Below are positions 22,853-34,436 of a stretch of DNA of 64,000 nt, piece by piece. The notes below the pieces were generated by a model. That model worked only from the letters and a program-made list of their open reading frames with translations, had not been told where the DNA came from and did not search any database. Where the stretch lies: positions 4,385,467-4,449,466 of the forward strand of contig OY365810.1 of the NCBI GenBank assembly GCA_959347315.1, given 5' to 3'. Each line of letters starts with the position of its first letter. Positions within the stretch are counted from its first letter, which is position 1. Origin of the DNA: Bimastos eiseni (taxonomy: Eukaryota; Annelida; Clitellata; Crassiclitellata; Lumbricidae). The translations under genes were made by a program, and so were the position numbers.

Positions 22853-23576
22853 GTGAGAACTAAATGTCCCAATTTTATTGTGGCCACTCAGTGCCTCCCA
22901 AAAGCATTCTTCAATTAATTTAACATTTGGAGACATTATACTTCGAACCAAAACACAAATTAATTGTAGTTATTTTCTAATTTTTTCCTAACTTCAACCG
23001 AGACACCTTTACTGTTAGTGCTGAATCATTAGCATTAATTGAAAACATATTTTCTCAAGCCAAATTCACTTCATTATTAAGCCACCAAGCGCACATACAA
23101 CTAATTACCTTGCTGATTTCTGTCGACTCTACCTGCAAGCCGTCATTCTATCCTGGGCTGCTTGTTTTCATCATTTTAGTCAATCCGAGGTGCCTAAATC
23201 AGATCAGGAAGTTTTCAATTTAGGGACAATAGAAAAGAGATCATCCACAGATTATATTAATTTTGTATGATCATTGAATTGCATGAAAAAGTCCATTTGT
23301 AGATTCAACACACTATCAACAAATTCTGAAATCAAAGGGGATTAACATCACATTGTTCCGTCGCATTTCATATGTGTATGATTCAGTCACAATATTAGTG
23401 TAGGTTGTGTCATCATAATTATACCCACCACGTGGAACAATACGCAAGTTGACTTATGTTATTTTTCACTGCAAATGACTGGTTTGAAAATGTACAGACC
23501 CATATTTATTATATTTATTTCTTTATTACCGAAATTTCATACCGCCATTCTTTCAAAATTTTTTGCTCAAAAGGCA
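22853..23576. other. Gene B intron, no feature seen
   Basis: AT-rich intronic sequence up to the inserted mariner-type element. Confidence 0.5.
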
Positions 23577-24643
23577 TGCAGGGTGGCTCAATAAAAAAAT
23601 ATTCAGCCAGAAAAAATGTACTATCTCAACAATCGATAAAGATATCTTTACCAAACATTTTAAGATTGACAGAGGAAAGATTTGCGAAAAATCCCTGAAA
23701 ATTAAGTTGAAAACATCTCTTTGCTTCAAATTTTACAGTTGTCTAAATTTAATTGTCCGTATTTTCACAATTAAGCAGATAAAATGGACACTTGTAATTT
23801 TAAATGTCAGATAACACCACTTTTAATTGCAAATTCAAAAAAAATTTTGAACAGTATATCTCAAAGCATGTTCGAAATATCCGCCCCATCTTTCACAAAA
23901 GCTCGAGGTTATTTTGTGAAGCTCAGTTTGGCCTTGCTGATTGAGTCCTCCGGCAGCTGGTCAAACATTAACTGTAAGAATTTTTTCAGCTCTTCCATGT
24001 TTCTTTGGCTTGAGATTAAATATGTCTTGCAGCTCCTCAGATGTGATAATCGAGAGGGTTAAGGTCTGGTGAGTTTGATGGCCATTCACCTTTGCCAAAG
24101 AAGTCACTGCAGTTGGTGGCAATAAAGTATTGAGCTAACTTTGCCGTGGAAAATGAAATCAGATGGTAGAGCAAACCTGCAGTCTTCAAAGCAGTGGGTC
24201 AACGTAAAGTTTTTCGTTTACTTCAGCCTTGCCTGGGATAAAATGCAGTCTTCCCTTACCGCCGTAAGGGAAGACTGATGGTCAACCGGCGGGTTTAGGT
24301 AAAAGTCTTTTTCATCAGTGTGAAAGCTGGGGACGGACACTTCGAACATGTTTTGAGATATACTGTTAAACAGATTTCTGAATTTGCAATTAAAGGTGAT
24401 GTTATTTGGCATTGAAAGTTACAAGTGTCTGTCCATCTTTTCTTCGGAATTGTGAAACTACAAAATATTAAATTTAGACAGCTGTGATATTTGAAACAAT
24501 TAAACTTTTTCAATGATATTTTTCAGGAACTTTTGCAAATCTTTTCTCTTTACATCGCAAAATGTTTGGTAAAAATATCTCTATCGGTTGTTGAGAAATT
24601 GCATTTCTTCTGGTGGGGTATTTTTTATTGAGCCCCACTGTAC
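23577..24643 (-). mobile_element. Mariner-type element with very long inverted repeats
   Basis: The left arm begins CAGGGTGGCTCAATAAAAAA (23579). The right arm ends with TTTTTTATTGAGCCCCACTG at 24640. The two arms (about 23577-23900 and 24310-24643) are inverted copies over about 330 bp. Between them, the minus strand has a transposase remnant around 23950-24110 reading GEWPSNSPDLNPLDYHI and then NLKPKKHGRAEK, a mariner C-terminus with the D of NPLD. It is truncated and not functional. It sits in a gene B intron. Confidence 0.8.
24246..24277. repeat. Perfect 14-bp hairpin
   Basis: CAGTCTTCCCTTAC and GTAAGGGAAGACTG with a 4-base loop CGCC, inside the mariner-type element. Confidence 0.92.
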
Positions 24644-24790
24644 ACACGCCTCGACGGCGCATTTGCAGAGCAATTGTGCGCTAAGGACTTGCTGAAGGTC
24701 CCTACATAGTGATTCCCCGGACGAGGGTCGAATCCGCTCACTCAGCGCGCATAAACGCCACTGGCTGACCGCTCTAACCGATCGGCCACC
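24644..24790 (-). mobile_element. tRNA-derived SINE, copy 2
   Basis: Same unit as 7985-8150 on the minus strand: B-box complement GAGGGTCGAATCC at 24723-24735 and A-box complement CTAACCGATCGGCCA at 24774-24788. It directly abuts the end of the mariner-type element and lies 33 bp upstream of the next exon of gene B. Confidence 0.8.
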
Positions 24791-24823
24791 GTGCATATCA
24801 TACATGTACAACACAATTTTCAG

Positions 24824-24916
24824 ACTATGACGACACACCTTACCTCTTCCGGCCAGACCTTCCGTCGCAAAGAAAGATATTATGCAAACAGGAAGACACG
24901 AAGTTCGAGTTCCCAG
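24824..24916 (+). CDS. Gene B, second linker exon
   Basis: 93 bp, phase 1 to phase 1, acceptor ACAATTTTCAG, donor GTAAAT. It encodes DYDDTPYLFRPDLPSQRK and then LCKQEDTKFEFPG. It is polar and aromatic with no domain signature. Its beginning resembles the gene C exon at 37840 (YTYDLLPS). It is supported by open frame, phase and position only. Confidence 0.55.
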
Positions 24917-25489
24917 GTAAATCTAGTATGCTTTCTACATTGCATTTCGTACATGTATACGAATTTAAATGAATATAAACTATTTCGCTGATGGTAGAAA
25001 TCAATTCGGGGTTCGATCATGGTCCCATGAGGTTATATCCTCGTCTTGTTGAAAGTCCTTCTCCGCTTACTTCAATGCACCCTTATAAAGGTAGTTTTAT
25101 TTAGGAATGTTTGCAGTGTGAAATTAGAACAAGACATTTTTGGGACACCATGCTATATGAACCTGTGTGACCTTAAACTTGCACCTAAAAATAATTATTA
25201 TTACGGCTGCTATTTCTCTGTTTTGCTGTAGTCTCTCTTGCTATCTCAATTGAAACCTTTGTTTCTTTTTCTTTTTCATGTTTGTTTCGAAATTAGGCAG
25301 CTAATAATGTAATCGCCTATTAATTCAAACTGAAAAAACTCTTGGCACAGAGTTTTGTCGTTGTAGTACACGACAGTAGTGCGAACAATACTCTTTGCAT
25401 TTCACTTAGAAAAAGTATAATTAGGTAAAAATGAGACATTTAAATGGATTATTTCGATTCTACTTTCATATAAACTCCTCTGGCGAAAG
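24917..25489. other. Gene B intron
   Basis: No coding signal or recognisable element between linker and propeller exons. Confidence 0.55.
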
Positions 25490-26352
25490 GAAATGTCGAT
25501 CTAGTCTTATTTTCGACGATCAGAACAAAAGCTGCAGAAGAGAAGCAGAAATGGATCCATGGATTGACGATCTTAGACCAGGAATTGTTTGTTGTGAGTG
25601 CATTGAGTTCAGAAGTTGAAGTTTACGATTCCATGAAATTCAGTTTTAGTCGTCGATGGAATTTGAAGGAATTAAATAATCCGCTGGACATAGTAGGATC
25701 ATGCAACAGCAAGAAATGTCTCTACATCATCGACTCCAAAATCAGCGACTGGTCGACGGAAATGTTTAGAGTTGATTCAAATGGAACGTTAATAAAGAAT
25801 TGGCCAACAGGAGACACTTTTGGATGGGGTCTTTGTGTAACAAATGAATCTAGTGTCATCATGACCGTTGTGAATAAAAATAAATTAAACGAGTATTCCC
25901 CAGATGGATATTTAATCCGTGAAATAAATCTATCTTTTGATGCAGATACACGTAATTGTTATCCACTACATGCCATCAAACTGACCAATGGTCATTTTGT
26001 GGTCAGCCTTGGTTCCATCGTTGATTATTCGGACAGAGTGTACATAGTGGATACAGATGGAAAACTTCAGAATTCATTCGGTGGAGACTATGGAACTGCC
26101 ATCGCACAAATGAATTATCCAGTTTATTTGTGCGTCGATGGAAATGGATTCGTGTTGGTTCTGGATCGATGGAACAGGCGAATTTTCCTGTTAGATTCAG
26201 AGCTGGGATTCAAGAGAGAAATTCTTTCGAAGGAAGAAAACGGTCTACGATTTCCATGGAGGATTCTCCTGGATGAGTCACAAGGTCGTCGTCTGTTTGT
26301 GGCTGACAATAAATGGAACGGGGGAATGATTTTTGTTTTTCAGTTGGAATAA
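25490..26352 (+). CDS. Gene B, terminal NHL-like beta-propeller exon
   Basis: About 287 codons ending at TAA 26350-26352. The start is taken at an AG at 25488-25489 because this gives phase 1 and the homologous STIRTKAAEE sequence; the acceptor lacks a good pyrimidine tract, so the true start may differ. Blades are visible as ELFVVSALSSEVEVYD, FSRRWNLKEL, KKCLYIIDS, LNEYSPDGYLIREINL, DRVYIVDTDGKL, GFVLVLDRWNRRIFLLD and RRLFVADNKWNGG. This is the usual NHL strand pattern (V-x-V-x-D ... G). It is intact and close to gene C (39770). Confidence 0.87.
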
Positions 26353-26505
26353 ATTAAATTAAATTAAAAGAAAAGTTACTTAACGTGTTTTGAGTAGGCT
26401 ATAATATTATGAGATCTGAAGTCTGAGAAGAAGAAGACACCCAGAGATTCATTCATATCGACGTACGACGTCAAATGAATTACAAAGTTCAAACTTATAA
26501 ATATA

Positions 26506-26511
26506 AATAAA
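26506..26511 (+). promoter_or_regulatory. Candidate polyadenylation signal of gene B
   Basis: AATAAA about 155 bases after the stop codon, the first consensus signal downstream. Confidence 0.5.
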
Positions 26512-27784
26512 CCTGAAATTAGAGTAGTCTGCAATTTTCTATCATTTTTAAATAAATAGCACAGTTCAGCAGAGGTCCGTACTTTATTCTGTGATAAAAA
26601 CAGTTCACGACCCTGGGGTTATGGCTAAGGTTAGGATTAGTGTCGGGGAGAGGATCCATCATATCAAAGGCAGAAGAAATGTTAAAAGCACCAGGAGTGA
26701 TAAACATGTCTTATCTATAGCCGAGTAGATAATAATTTTCAGAGAGGGGAGACAAGGTCAGTTTCCGTTGAAAGAGTACGGTATAGAAACTTGTTGCACG
26801 GAACGAGTTTCGTTATTGTTAAACTGCAGAGTCGTACAGTTGATTTTAAATGCATTTTGAAAGATCTGAAATTATGTTGTTTTGTTTACTGATAATATTT
26901 GTTAGCAGTGTGCAATAAGGACATCATGACTTGTTCAGGCTGTAGTGCCCGTGGTACGCGATTGTACCACCGTCCAGCACTTCCTTAATTATTATTGTGG
27001 AAAGTTCATCTGCTTGCAAAATCTCTAGATCTGAGATTCAAGGCTCATCTTACTTCCTACAGCGTACTCACTATAGCTCCCCTTTGACTTGACACTGGTC
27101 TTAACCATAGAATCAGTTGAGTTCATGTACGCGTACAACGTATAGCGATGAGCTACTGACATTTGTGACCAACATCTGACAGAGACTCCAGTATTATTTA
27201 TGCTCAGTTTGGAAATCAGTTGAGCCTGTTCGTAATATGATTCATTATAAATATCTGAACGTCATACATGACTTGTTGAACGCACAGCTACTGACCTGAA
27301 TAGCTAGAATGGTATCGACTTAGGGTGCCTGTGGGCTTGAGGACCTCGCTTTACTTAGCGAGCGTGGGTCGAGACTGAAAGATCGGGTTAATACGTGGAT
27401 ACAAAACAATAGCGGAAATATAAGACCATTTACAGCAATCATTGTATGCTGTACTTCCGAACTTTCATGTACTTACAAAATTCGTAAAAATGACGGATGC
27501 TGGGAAATACCTGCACATCTAAAATATTTAAGGTTGATTTTTACAATTATAGTTCTTGATGGATGCGATTATCATCAACATGGACAGCCCTGTGGTCTTG
27601 AAAACTGTGATTTGGCTTTTTAACTTAGAGTTTCACGATAACAGGTGTAACTGATTCTACAAAACACAGGTACGTTCATTAAGACTGTTATCAGCAGAAT
27701 ATTGCATGTGATCAAAGCCGTGTATGTCTATAGGTAGGCCCTAAACTTGTCAAGCAACCATCCGTACAAGCGAGCGGACTATTG

Positions 27785-28330
27785 TCACGCAGTGCAATGC
27801 GTCAGCAGATGAAAGTGTGGACTCTTGGTGTGAATACAGAACAGGATACAACTTTTCTGATGGCTCTGAGATGTACCAAGTGATGGTAACATGAGCGCAT
27901 CAACTGCAAGAGGTGATCGGAGAGACAGGGTGTTATCAAGGGTGACACTTACGTCACGGACACCAGTTGCAAATGTGACGTCAGGATACATTGACGAGAT
28001 AAGTTGGAGATTGAGTTTGTGGAGCTACTGCTTTGTTCCAAAACAGATCAGTTGAGTCTTAGAGGAGTTAGGTTAAGTCTATTTGCCGACATCGGTGAGT
28101 GGAGATTATGTGACGATGAGTGATCGATTCAACATTTGAAAGCTGCTCATCGGGGTGGGGGGAGAGGCCACGTACAAAGGTTTGGATGTCGTCAGCGTCA
28201 TGTGGCCAGTGGTCAGGTGTTATAGTAAATAAAGAAATGTCAGATGTGCAAGTAGCTACAAGATGTAATCGCGGACTGAACCTTGTTGGACACCGAACTC
28301 GACTCCAGCCAAGGCAATTTTGAAATCACC
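27785..28330 (-). mobile_element. CR1/L2-like LINE fragment, minus strand
   Basis: The minus strand reads FATGVRDVSVTLDNTLSLRS at about 27900-27980, the post-palm block of CR1/L2 reverse transcriptases (usually VRNLGVxFDSxLSL). A SPLTDVGK...DSTDLFWNK-like block lies upstream of it on that strand. Many stops are present. It is a dead fragment. Confidence 0.6.
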
Positions 28331-28457
28331 TCGGGCAATAATAAGTGAGGGTTAAGGATAGGAAAAGCGCCAAGAGTGACAGATGTGACTTATCAATGGC
28401 CGATTAGATACAAGAAGAAGAGATTAGAGGGCAGCTCCGTGTAATGAATTTGAAGAC

Positions 28458-28496
28458 AAGAGGTGGGCCACATAATATTTATGTGACCCACCTCTT
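28458..28496. repeat. Near-perfect hairpin
   Basis: 18-base arms AAGAGGTGGGCCACATAA and TTATGTGACCCACCTCTT pair at 17 of 18 positions with a 3-base loop. Confidence 0.9.
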
Positions 28497-28944
28497 ACAG
28501 AGACTCTAGTATTATATTTACTCAACTTGGGAACCCGCGAAGCGTGTCCGTGACACGATCCGATGTAGGCCTAATGTTAAGAACGCCATTCATGGCATGT
28601 TGGACGCACAGCTACGACCTAGATGTAGTTGGCTACGCATGGGATGGGCTTAGGTCAGAGAGCATCTGTGCGTGGGATCTCGTTTAACATCCTGAATGTG
28701 GATAGTTTACGAGATGTCAGAATCAGGCTAAAGGACATCGGTCGAGAAGGGTCTCAACCAATAAATTCAAGTTATTGACCGTACAGTCGATACAAGAAAT
28801 ATAGGACGATTTACAATTGTTGGCTGTATTTTAGAATTTATATTTACTTCTGTATAAGTTTTTGAACGTTCGAAAATTCCCGAAAACGTCAAACAAGTGA
28901 CTGCCTTGAATCAGAAGACTTGTTGGTGGAACGATCACCAATAT

Positions 28945-28975
28945 GCTAGGATTGCGCATGCTGGGCAATCCTAGC
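28945..28975. repeat. Hairpin
   Basis: 11-base perfect arms GCTAGGATTGC and GCAATCCTAGC around a 9-base loop. Confidence 0.8.
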
Positions 28976-29215
28976 TTCCTTCTGGAATAACTGTGTTTTG
29001 GCTCTTAAGCATAAAGTTTCATGGTAATAAGTGTATCTGATGATAAAAGTACAGGTGAGTAGGCCAACTTTAAAATCTGTAGGCCTTCCATAAGATTGTT
29101 ACGTGAGCATTGTGCTAAAGGTCTACAGGTTGCCATATACTCGTTAAGTCGCTATTATTTGCAAACCAGCGGACTATAATTGTCACGCAATGAAATACGC
29201 CACGTCTGATGTGTC

Positions 29216-29729
29216 ACAACGTGGAACCATTGCTGTTAAAATCGCGCCCTGTAGCACTTCTACACAGTAACGCAGTAGTAATATATAGGGTTACTTAAGA
29301 TGGTAGCCATTACCTTGGTCTTTCATTATTGTAAATGAGCTCAACTAGTTACCCGATATTCGCGCAATGATTATCATAATTCTGTTCTAAGTTGTGGGGA
29401 TTCACATTGCTGCCACCTGTGTGTGGCCCGGTGTAATGAAAAAACCCAGTGGGGCGCAGAGCTGAGGAACTGAATTCTTCTAGACCAGTATCCCCGTGAG
29501 CTTGACTAGTCGCTCTTTCGCTAGGCGGCAGTGTTGGTTAAATGGGATGTATACAAAGCAAAATGGACGTCATGCGCGTCTGCCGTCGTCTAAATTCGAC
29601 TCATGTAATAACTTGTCATCATTCGTTCATACTATGCTTTTCATCTATACCACCTTCTGTCCATTCGCTGTGCAAGTTAGACGAAGTAACCACTGCTGAA
29701 GTCTAAAAACTCCTAGGCGACTCTTCGAC
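29216..29729. other. Intergenic before the CR1/L2-like element
   Basis: May include 5' parts of the LINE that follows, but I recognise no protein block in it. Confidence 0.4.
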
Positions 29730-31375
29730 GAAACATTGCGAACTGGATTCTGCTCCCACCTGGTTAATAAAATCTTTCTCCATCGTCTTCGCTCCAATCC
29801 TCGCCCTTCTCAACAACGCCTCCGTGACCCAATCGGCTTTTCCATCCAAGCACAAACGCGCCATCATTCGGCTCCGTGTCGAGAAACCGGGACTTTATCC
29901 GACAGACCTCTGCCAGCTACCGTCCCATCTCAAACCTGTCCTTCATCTCGAAACTTGTTGAACGTGTCATCCACAGGAAATTACTATCTGACTACGTGGA
30001 ATCAAATCACTTTCATGTACTCCTACCAACACGATCGGGTTTTCGTCGTCATCACTCCACCGAAACAGCGGTCGTCAATATCTAGAATGATATCGTCCTT
30101 GCCCTTGACTCTGGCTTCATCCCCGCCCTACTACTACTAGACTCTTCTGCCGCCTTCGATTGCGCGGACCACACAATTCTCCTTAAAATTCTTCAAGTAC
30201 AAGTTGCGCTCAGGTGTCACTGCCTTAGCTGTTCAATGGATCGCTTTGTTCTTATCTTCAAAATCCCACAGAGTCAAACTCGGCGGATGTGCATCAAAAA
30301 CCTTCTCGGTCCTCTTCGGAGTACCCCAGGGGTCTATTCTTGGCCCACTCATCTTCATTCTGTACACATCAAACATTGTTAACATTGAAGCACAGCATGG
30401 ATTCATCATAAACTTTTATGCTGATGACACGCAGTTTTACAAAAAGCTCCTGGGAAAAACATCGGCAATGTCTAGGCCAAAATCGCAATCTGCGTCCTGG
30501 ATACTCAATCCTGGTGTTCATTTATGCGCCTGAAATTGAATGGCCACCAAAACCGAACTCATCTGGTTTGATCGGTGAAAAACTTCGGATGCTGACGACA
30601 CAATCGAAATTCTTCATATCGACTCAAACTGCGCCATCGCACCCTCCGACGTAGTCTACGATCTCGGCGTATTTTTTGACAACAGGCTCACCTTATATAT
30701 ATATATGTATATATATATATTTCTTCCACCTCCGCCGGATTCGACAGGTGAAACGCTGTCTGAACGATATCTGCCACCGCATCCTCGTTCAGGACCTCGT
30801 CATTTCTCGCCTGGATTATTCCAACTCCATCCTATTTTGGCTTCCCACATCGATACTACAACCGCTATCATCTGTCCTCCACTCGGCTGCTCGCCTAATA
30901 AAAGGCCTTGGTCCTAGAGAACACATCACACCTTCTCTTCAACAATTACAATGGCTTCCCATCCATGCCTGAATTGCCTTCAAAGTTTCCCTCCTCATGT
31001 ACCACATCTACACAGGAACCACCACCTCGTACCTGACGTCCATGGTCGCGCCATGTTCTACCACAAACTCAAGAGGACTCTGCTCGGCAACTCGGGGGAT
31101 TTCATCATACCCCGTACCTATAAGAAGTTTCGAAATCATGCCTTTTCTGTTGCAGGACCCATGGAATGGAATGGCTTTCCAACCACAGTCCGCCAGGCCA
31201 CATCTGCTGCGCAAGTTAAATCAAAATTAATGACTTATCTATTCTCCCGGAGCTATGACTAGGAATGCAGCGTAACGCGCTTTCGTTCAAGATTTGTTTA
31301 GTTAAAGCGCGTTATAAATGCTTAGTTGTATTGTATTGTATTTTATTGTATTGTATGCTTGTAAATCATACTGGG
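29730..31375 (+). mobile_element. CR1/L2-type LINE, truncated and frameshifted
   Basis: The reverse transcriptase can be followed through frame changes: CELDSAPTWLIKSF, SASYRPISNLSFISKLVERV, RHHSTETAVVNI, LLLLDSSAAFDCADH, FGVPQGSILGPLIFILYT, the intact catalytic NFYADDTQFY (30412-30441), VVYDLGVFFDNRLTL, DLVISRLDYSNSILFW and RTYKKFRNHAFSVAGPMEWN to a stop at 31259-31261. A short 3' tail with a (TATTG)n microsatellite ends at about 31375, as in CR1/L2 elements. The frameshifts and missing N-terminus make it inactive. A (TA)n insertion near 30695-30720 interrupts it. Confidence 0.9.
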
Positions 31376-31881
31376 GTTTGTCAATTTGCAATTGAACGAA
31401 ATTGTGTTAATATAATTTGACGGCGCGTGTAGAGAATCCCATAAATATCTCAGTACTGACGATGCTTGACAATTGTCACTGTAACAATAATATAAATTAT
31501 GTCCGTGTCAGGAGATAATTCAGTAAACTTTTCCTGTAGATTTTTTCGCATAGACAATGAATGAGCGATCAATAATATTATGACAGGTTCTCATCGAGCG
31601 GCAAACGTCACTTTTATTTGTCTCTATGAACCTTAAAAGGGCTATGCTGTTTTCTGTCCAAATCTTATACTGTGGTACTATCTAAATATTGGAAATAACA
31701 TGTGTAGCCATGCCGTAGTATAACGAACAAAGATAATTGATTATTGAATGATTGATTCTTCTCTTGACAATCACAAACCAATGAACTTTTGAAGCCAGGT
31801 ATCAACTATAGGGTTTCTTGCATATTTCCTTATTTAAAGTGAAATTAATGAACATGAACGCTACAAATGTTTTCCTTTCAG
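31376..31881. other. Upstream region of gene C
   Basis: AT-rich sequence that should contain the promoter, the non-coding first exon and intron of gene C. I see no unambiguous TATA box or first-exon donor. Confidence 0.4.
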
Positions 31882-31895
31882 AGTCCAATTAGAAA

Positions 31896-32169
31896 ATGTC
31901 TAGCGCTGATGTAATAAAGAAGAACTACGACGTTTTTCTCAGATGTACAACTATTAATGACTATGTTATCGACTTTTTAAAAGCCGAAGATGTGCTAGAC
32001 CGAATGCAAGAGGCCGAACTCAGAATGCAAAGACATCCACTAAAGCAATGCATTCTCTTATTCCAATGGTTGAAAGAAGTTTCATCTGAACAATACGAAT
32101 CCTTTCTGCGGGTGATGAAGTACACGGAACAAGAACATGTGGCAAACCTATTGAAAGGAAACACTAAAG
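31896..32169 (+). CDS. Gene C, first CARD exon with start codon
   Basis: The acceptor TTTTCCTTTCAG ends at 31881 and ATG follows at 31896 in the context AGAAAATGT. The product, MSSADVIKKNYDVFLR and onward, has CARD helices: INDYVIDFLKAEDVLDRM, LKQCILLFQWLKEV and EQEHVANLL. It exits in phase 1 at GTACAA. It is closely related to gene E (55604), with most differences in a short central loop (QRHP against KRNP). CARD1 is fully open, although CARD2 and the propeller of this gene carry lesions. Confidence 0.8.
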
Positions 32170-32194
32170 GTACAACGATGTATTATGTTCATAT

Positions 32195-32311
32195 ATGACA
32201 TAAATTGACATATGTGACATAAATTGACATATGTGACATAAATTGACATATGTGACATAAATTGACATATGTGACATAAATTGACATATGTGACATAAAT
32301 TGACATAAGTG
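32195..32311. repeat. 19-bp tandem repeat in gene C intron 1
   Basis: About six copies of TGACATAAATTGACATATG start 26 bases after the CARD1 donor. Minus-strand open frames here are products of the repeat. Confidence 0.93.
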
Positions 32312-32659
32312 ACCATAAATTGCAGCCGTGATGAAGACAGAATATCCAATCCAATATTGATTCAGCGGTTTGCATTTCCCAGTTTATGTGTGCATCGTGA
32401 TAAAATAAACACGTATTAACCTGACCATTCTAATGTCTAGGGCTATATTAAAAACAAATAATCACATAGTGATTCGCAGCTAAAGATAACTAAGTGTTGT
32501 GCTAGGCAGTCTATTTGAGAGATAATTAAACGAATAGGCTACGAATTCTAATGTATAAATTATATTAATGCACCATCAGCATTATGATTCAGCTAATTAT
32601 TATAATTTTTAGTTTTATAATACTTCACCAAATTAAAAAAAATTATTATAATTTTTCAG

Positions 32660-32944
32660 AAGGCCATTTACCATTATCGTAATTCAGACTTCAGCGCTTA
32701 GACAAAATCCGACCTAAAATAGCGAAAGTGATACACATTGACAGTGAAATGATTGCAGAGCTAAGAAGTTCAAATGCAATACGCAGAACCGATGCAGAGG
32801 ATATTAAAGCAGAGAAAACTGAGTATGCAAAGATTTCCAAATTGCTAAGTGCAATTATGAGACGAAGCAATCGCTGTTATGAGAGTTTTCAAGAAGTGCT
32901 CAGAAAAACTCTCCAAATGGCTGCGGCTCAATATTTAAGTGAAG
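32660..32944 (+). pseudogene. Gene C, CARD2 exon with premature stop
   Basis: 285 bp between acceptor ATTTTTCAG and donor GTAAGT, phase 1 to phase 1, as in gene E. The eighth codon, GAA in gene E, is TAA at 32680-32682. Downstream the frame is otherwise clean: KIAKVIHIDSEMIAELRSS, AEDIKAEKTEYAKISKLL, MRRSNRCYESFQEVLRK and AAAQYLSEG. A normal transcript including this exon would end after CARD1, while a transcript that skips it stays in frame. Confidence 0.8.
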
Positions 32945-33315
32945 GTAAGTGTAACTATATGATGTTATCTAAAACGATTGTTTTAAAGGGGTTCTGATAA
33001 AAACCCTTCAAACGAGTGCGGCGAAATATCTAAGTGATGGTAGGTACATGTACAACCAGTCCTTTTGTTTCGAAGCTAATATATGGGTAGATAATTTATG
33101 GGTAGATAATTTATGGGTAGATATTTGCAGCTGGTCTAATCACAGCGATTAATTGAGACGCAACTAAAAGACACATCCAAGGAATACGCTGGTACTCGAG
33201 ACGCAATTTACAAACCTATGAATCAGGTGTCTACCTTGCTTGCCAGGACATGTCATGACTCTGCTATAATTCGCTTGTCCAGGCTATAATTTAATTATTA
33301 GCCTAAGAGCAGAAA

Positions 33316-34098
33316 TTTTTGGCGCAGCCGTTTTGGCGCAGTTCGTTTTGGCGCAGATATCTGATACAATATATAATGTAATATGAAGCATGATTGATGA
33401 TAATAATTATACTAAACTGGGAACTGGAATGATAAACAAAATCATGCTTAAATAGAAGCGGGATGGATATGAGAATACTACTCGTCACAATCTTTTCATC
33501 AATCTCCTTCCAATCAAACGGCATTAGACGGCATTATGGTCATCAATAAGGCTTCCATCTAGAGATAATTCTTTTCATAAATTAAGCGTCCATTTAAGCC
33601 TTATTATTTTCATAAATTCAGTTTCAATTTAAGCATGATTATTTCATCAATCCAGCTTCAATTTAAATCTAATTCTTGTCGTAAATCCAGCTTCCGTTGA
33701 AGCATGATTATTTTCACCAATTCAGCTTCCATTTAAGCATGATTTTTCTTCTATTTAAGCATAATTCTTTTAATCAATTCAACGTCCATTTTAGCCTGAT
33801 TATTTTCATCAATCTAGCCTCCATTTATGCATGACTATTTTCGTCAATCCAGCCCCCAGTTTAACAGTATCCTTTTCACTTATCCAGCTTCTAGTTAAAC
33901 ACGATTCTTTTCACCTACTCCTCTTCTACTACCGACGCTCCCTAGGCTTAATCTGATTTTGCGATGGGGAATAATTTACGACATTAAAGTGGTAGATTGC
34001 CGTATGATATATTTACGCAATATTTTTATTGTATCAGAGATCTGCACCAAAACGTCCTGCGCCAAAACGGTTGTGCCAAAACGACTTCGCCAAAACGT
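33316..34098. mobile_element. Long-TIR element with internal tandem repeats
   Basis: Terminal inverted repeats of about 50 bp carry TTTTGGCGCAGCCGTTTTGG at the left (33316) and the complement at the right (34040-34098), ending inside with CTGATACAA / TTGTATCAG. Each TIR is itself three direct GTTTTGGCGCA-like units. The interior (about 33560-33890) is a tandem array of roughly 50-bp units with TCCATTTAAGCATGATTATT. There is no coding capacity. The superfamily is unknown to me. It is inserted in the gene C intron between CARD2 and TRADD-N. Confidence 0.8.
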
Positions 34099-34436
34099 CA
34101 CGTACCGTATTAGTCTATTGGGGCTATAGTTTGCCGACCAGACGCCGTAATTGCTGATGACTTGGTCCTGCGGTTTATGCTATTATGGGATTTTTCGCGG
34201 GGGCCTAATTATATTTGTAATGTTAGCTATGGCCTCTGCCAAGCTAATTCTTCCATTCCACTTGAACAATCACATTTCAATTTCTTATTTATTAGCCTTC
34301 TATCACTCCAAGAATTTCGCACTTGCAAATACAAAGAACTATGGGACTAAAACAACACCCGGTCTTTGCAATGAATAGATTTTAAGCAACGCAGTCACTG
34401 TATTTCCCTAATTATCACGACGTATGTGTTTCACAG

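Larger units (their letters stand above)
26530..29215. repeat. Diverged tandem duplication between genes B and C
   Basis: Blocks near 26640-27790 recur in the same order at 28330-29210. Examples are AGAGACTCCAGTATTATTTA (27182) against AGAGACTCTAGTATTATATT (28499), ACGCACAGCTAC in both, and GCGGACTATTGTCACGCA (27774) against GCGGACTATAATTGTCACGC (29170). The CR1/L2-like fragment at 27.8-28.3 kb separates the units. No gene was seen here. Confidence 0.65.

Noticed and set aside
32148..32375. Minus-strand frames with a repeated short peptide
   Set aside because: Produced by the 19-bp tandem repeat in the gene C intron.
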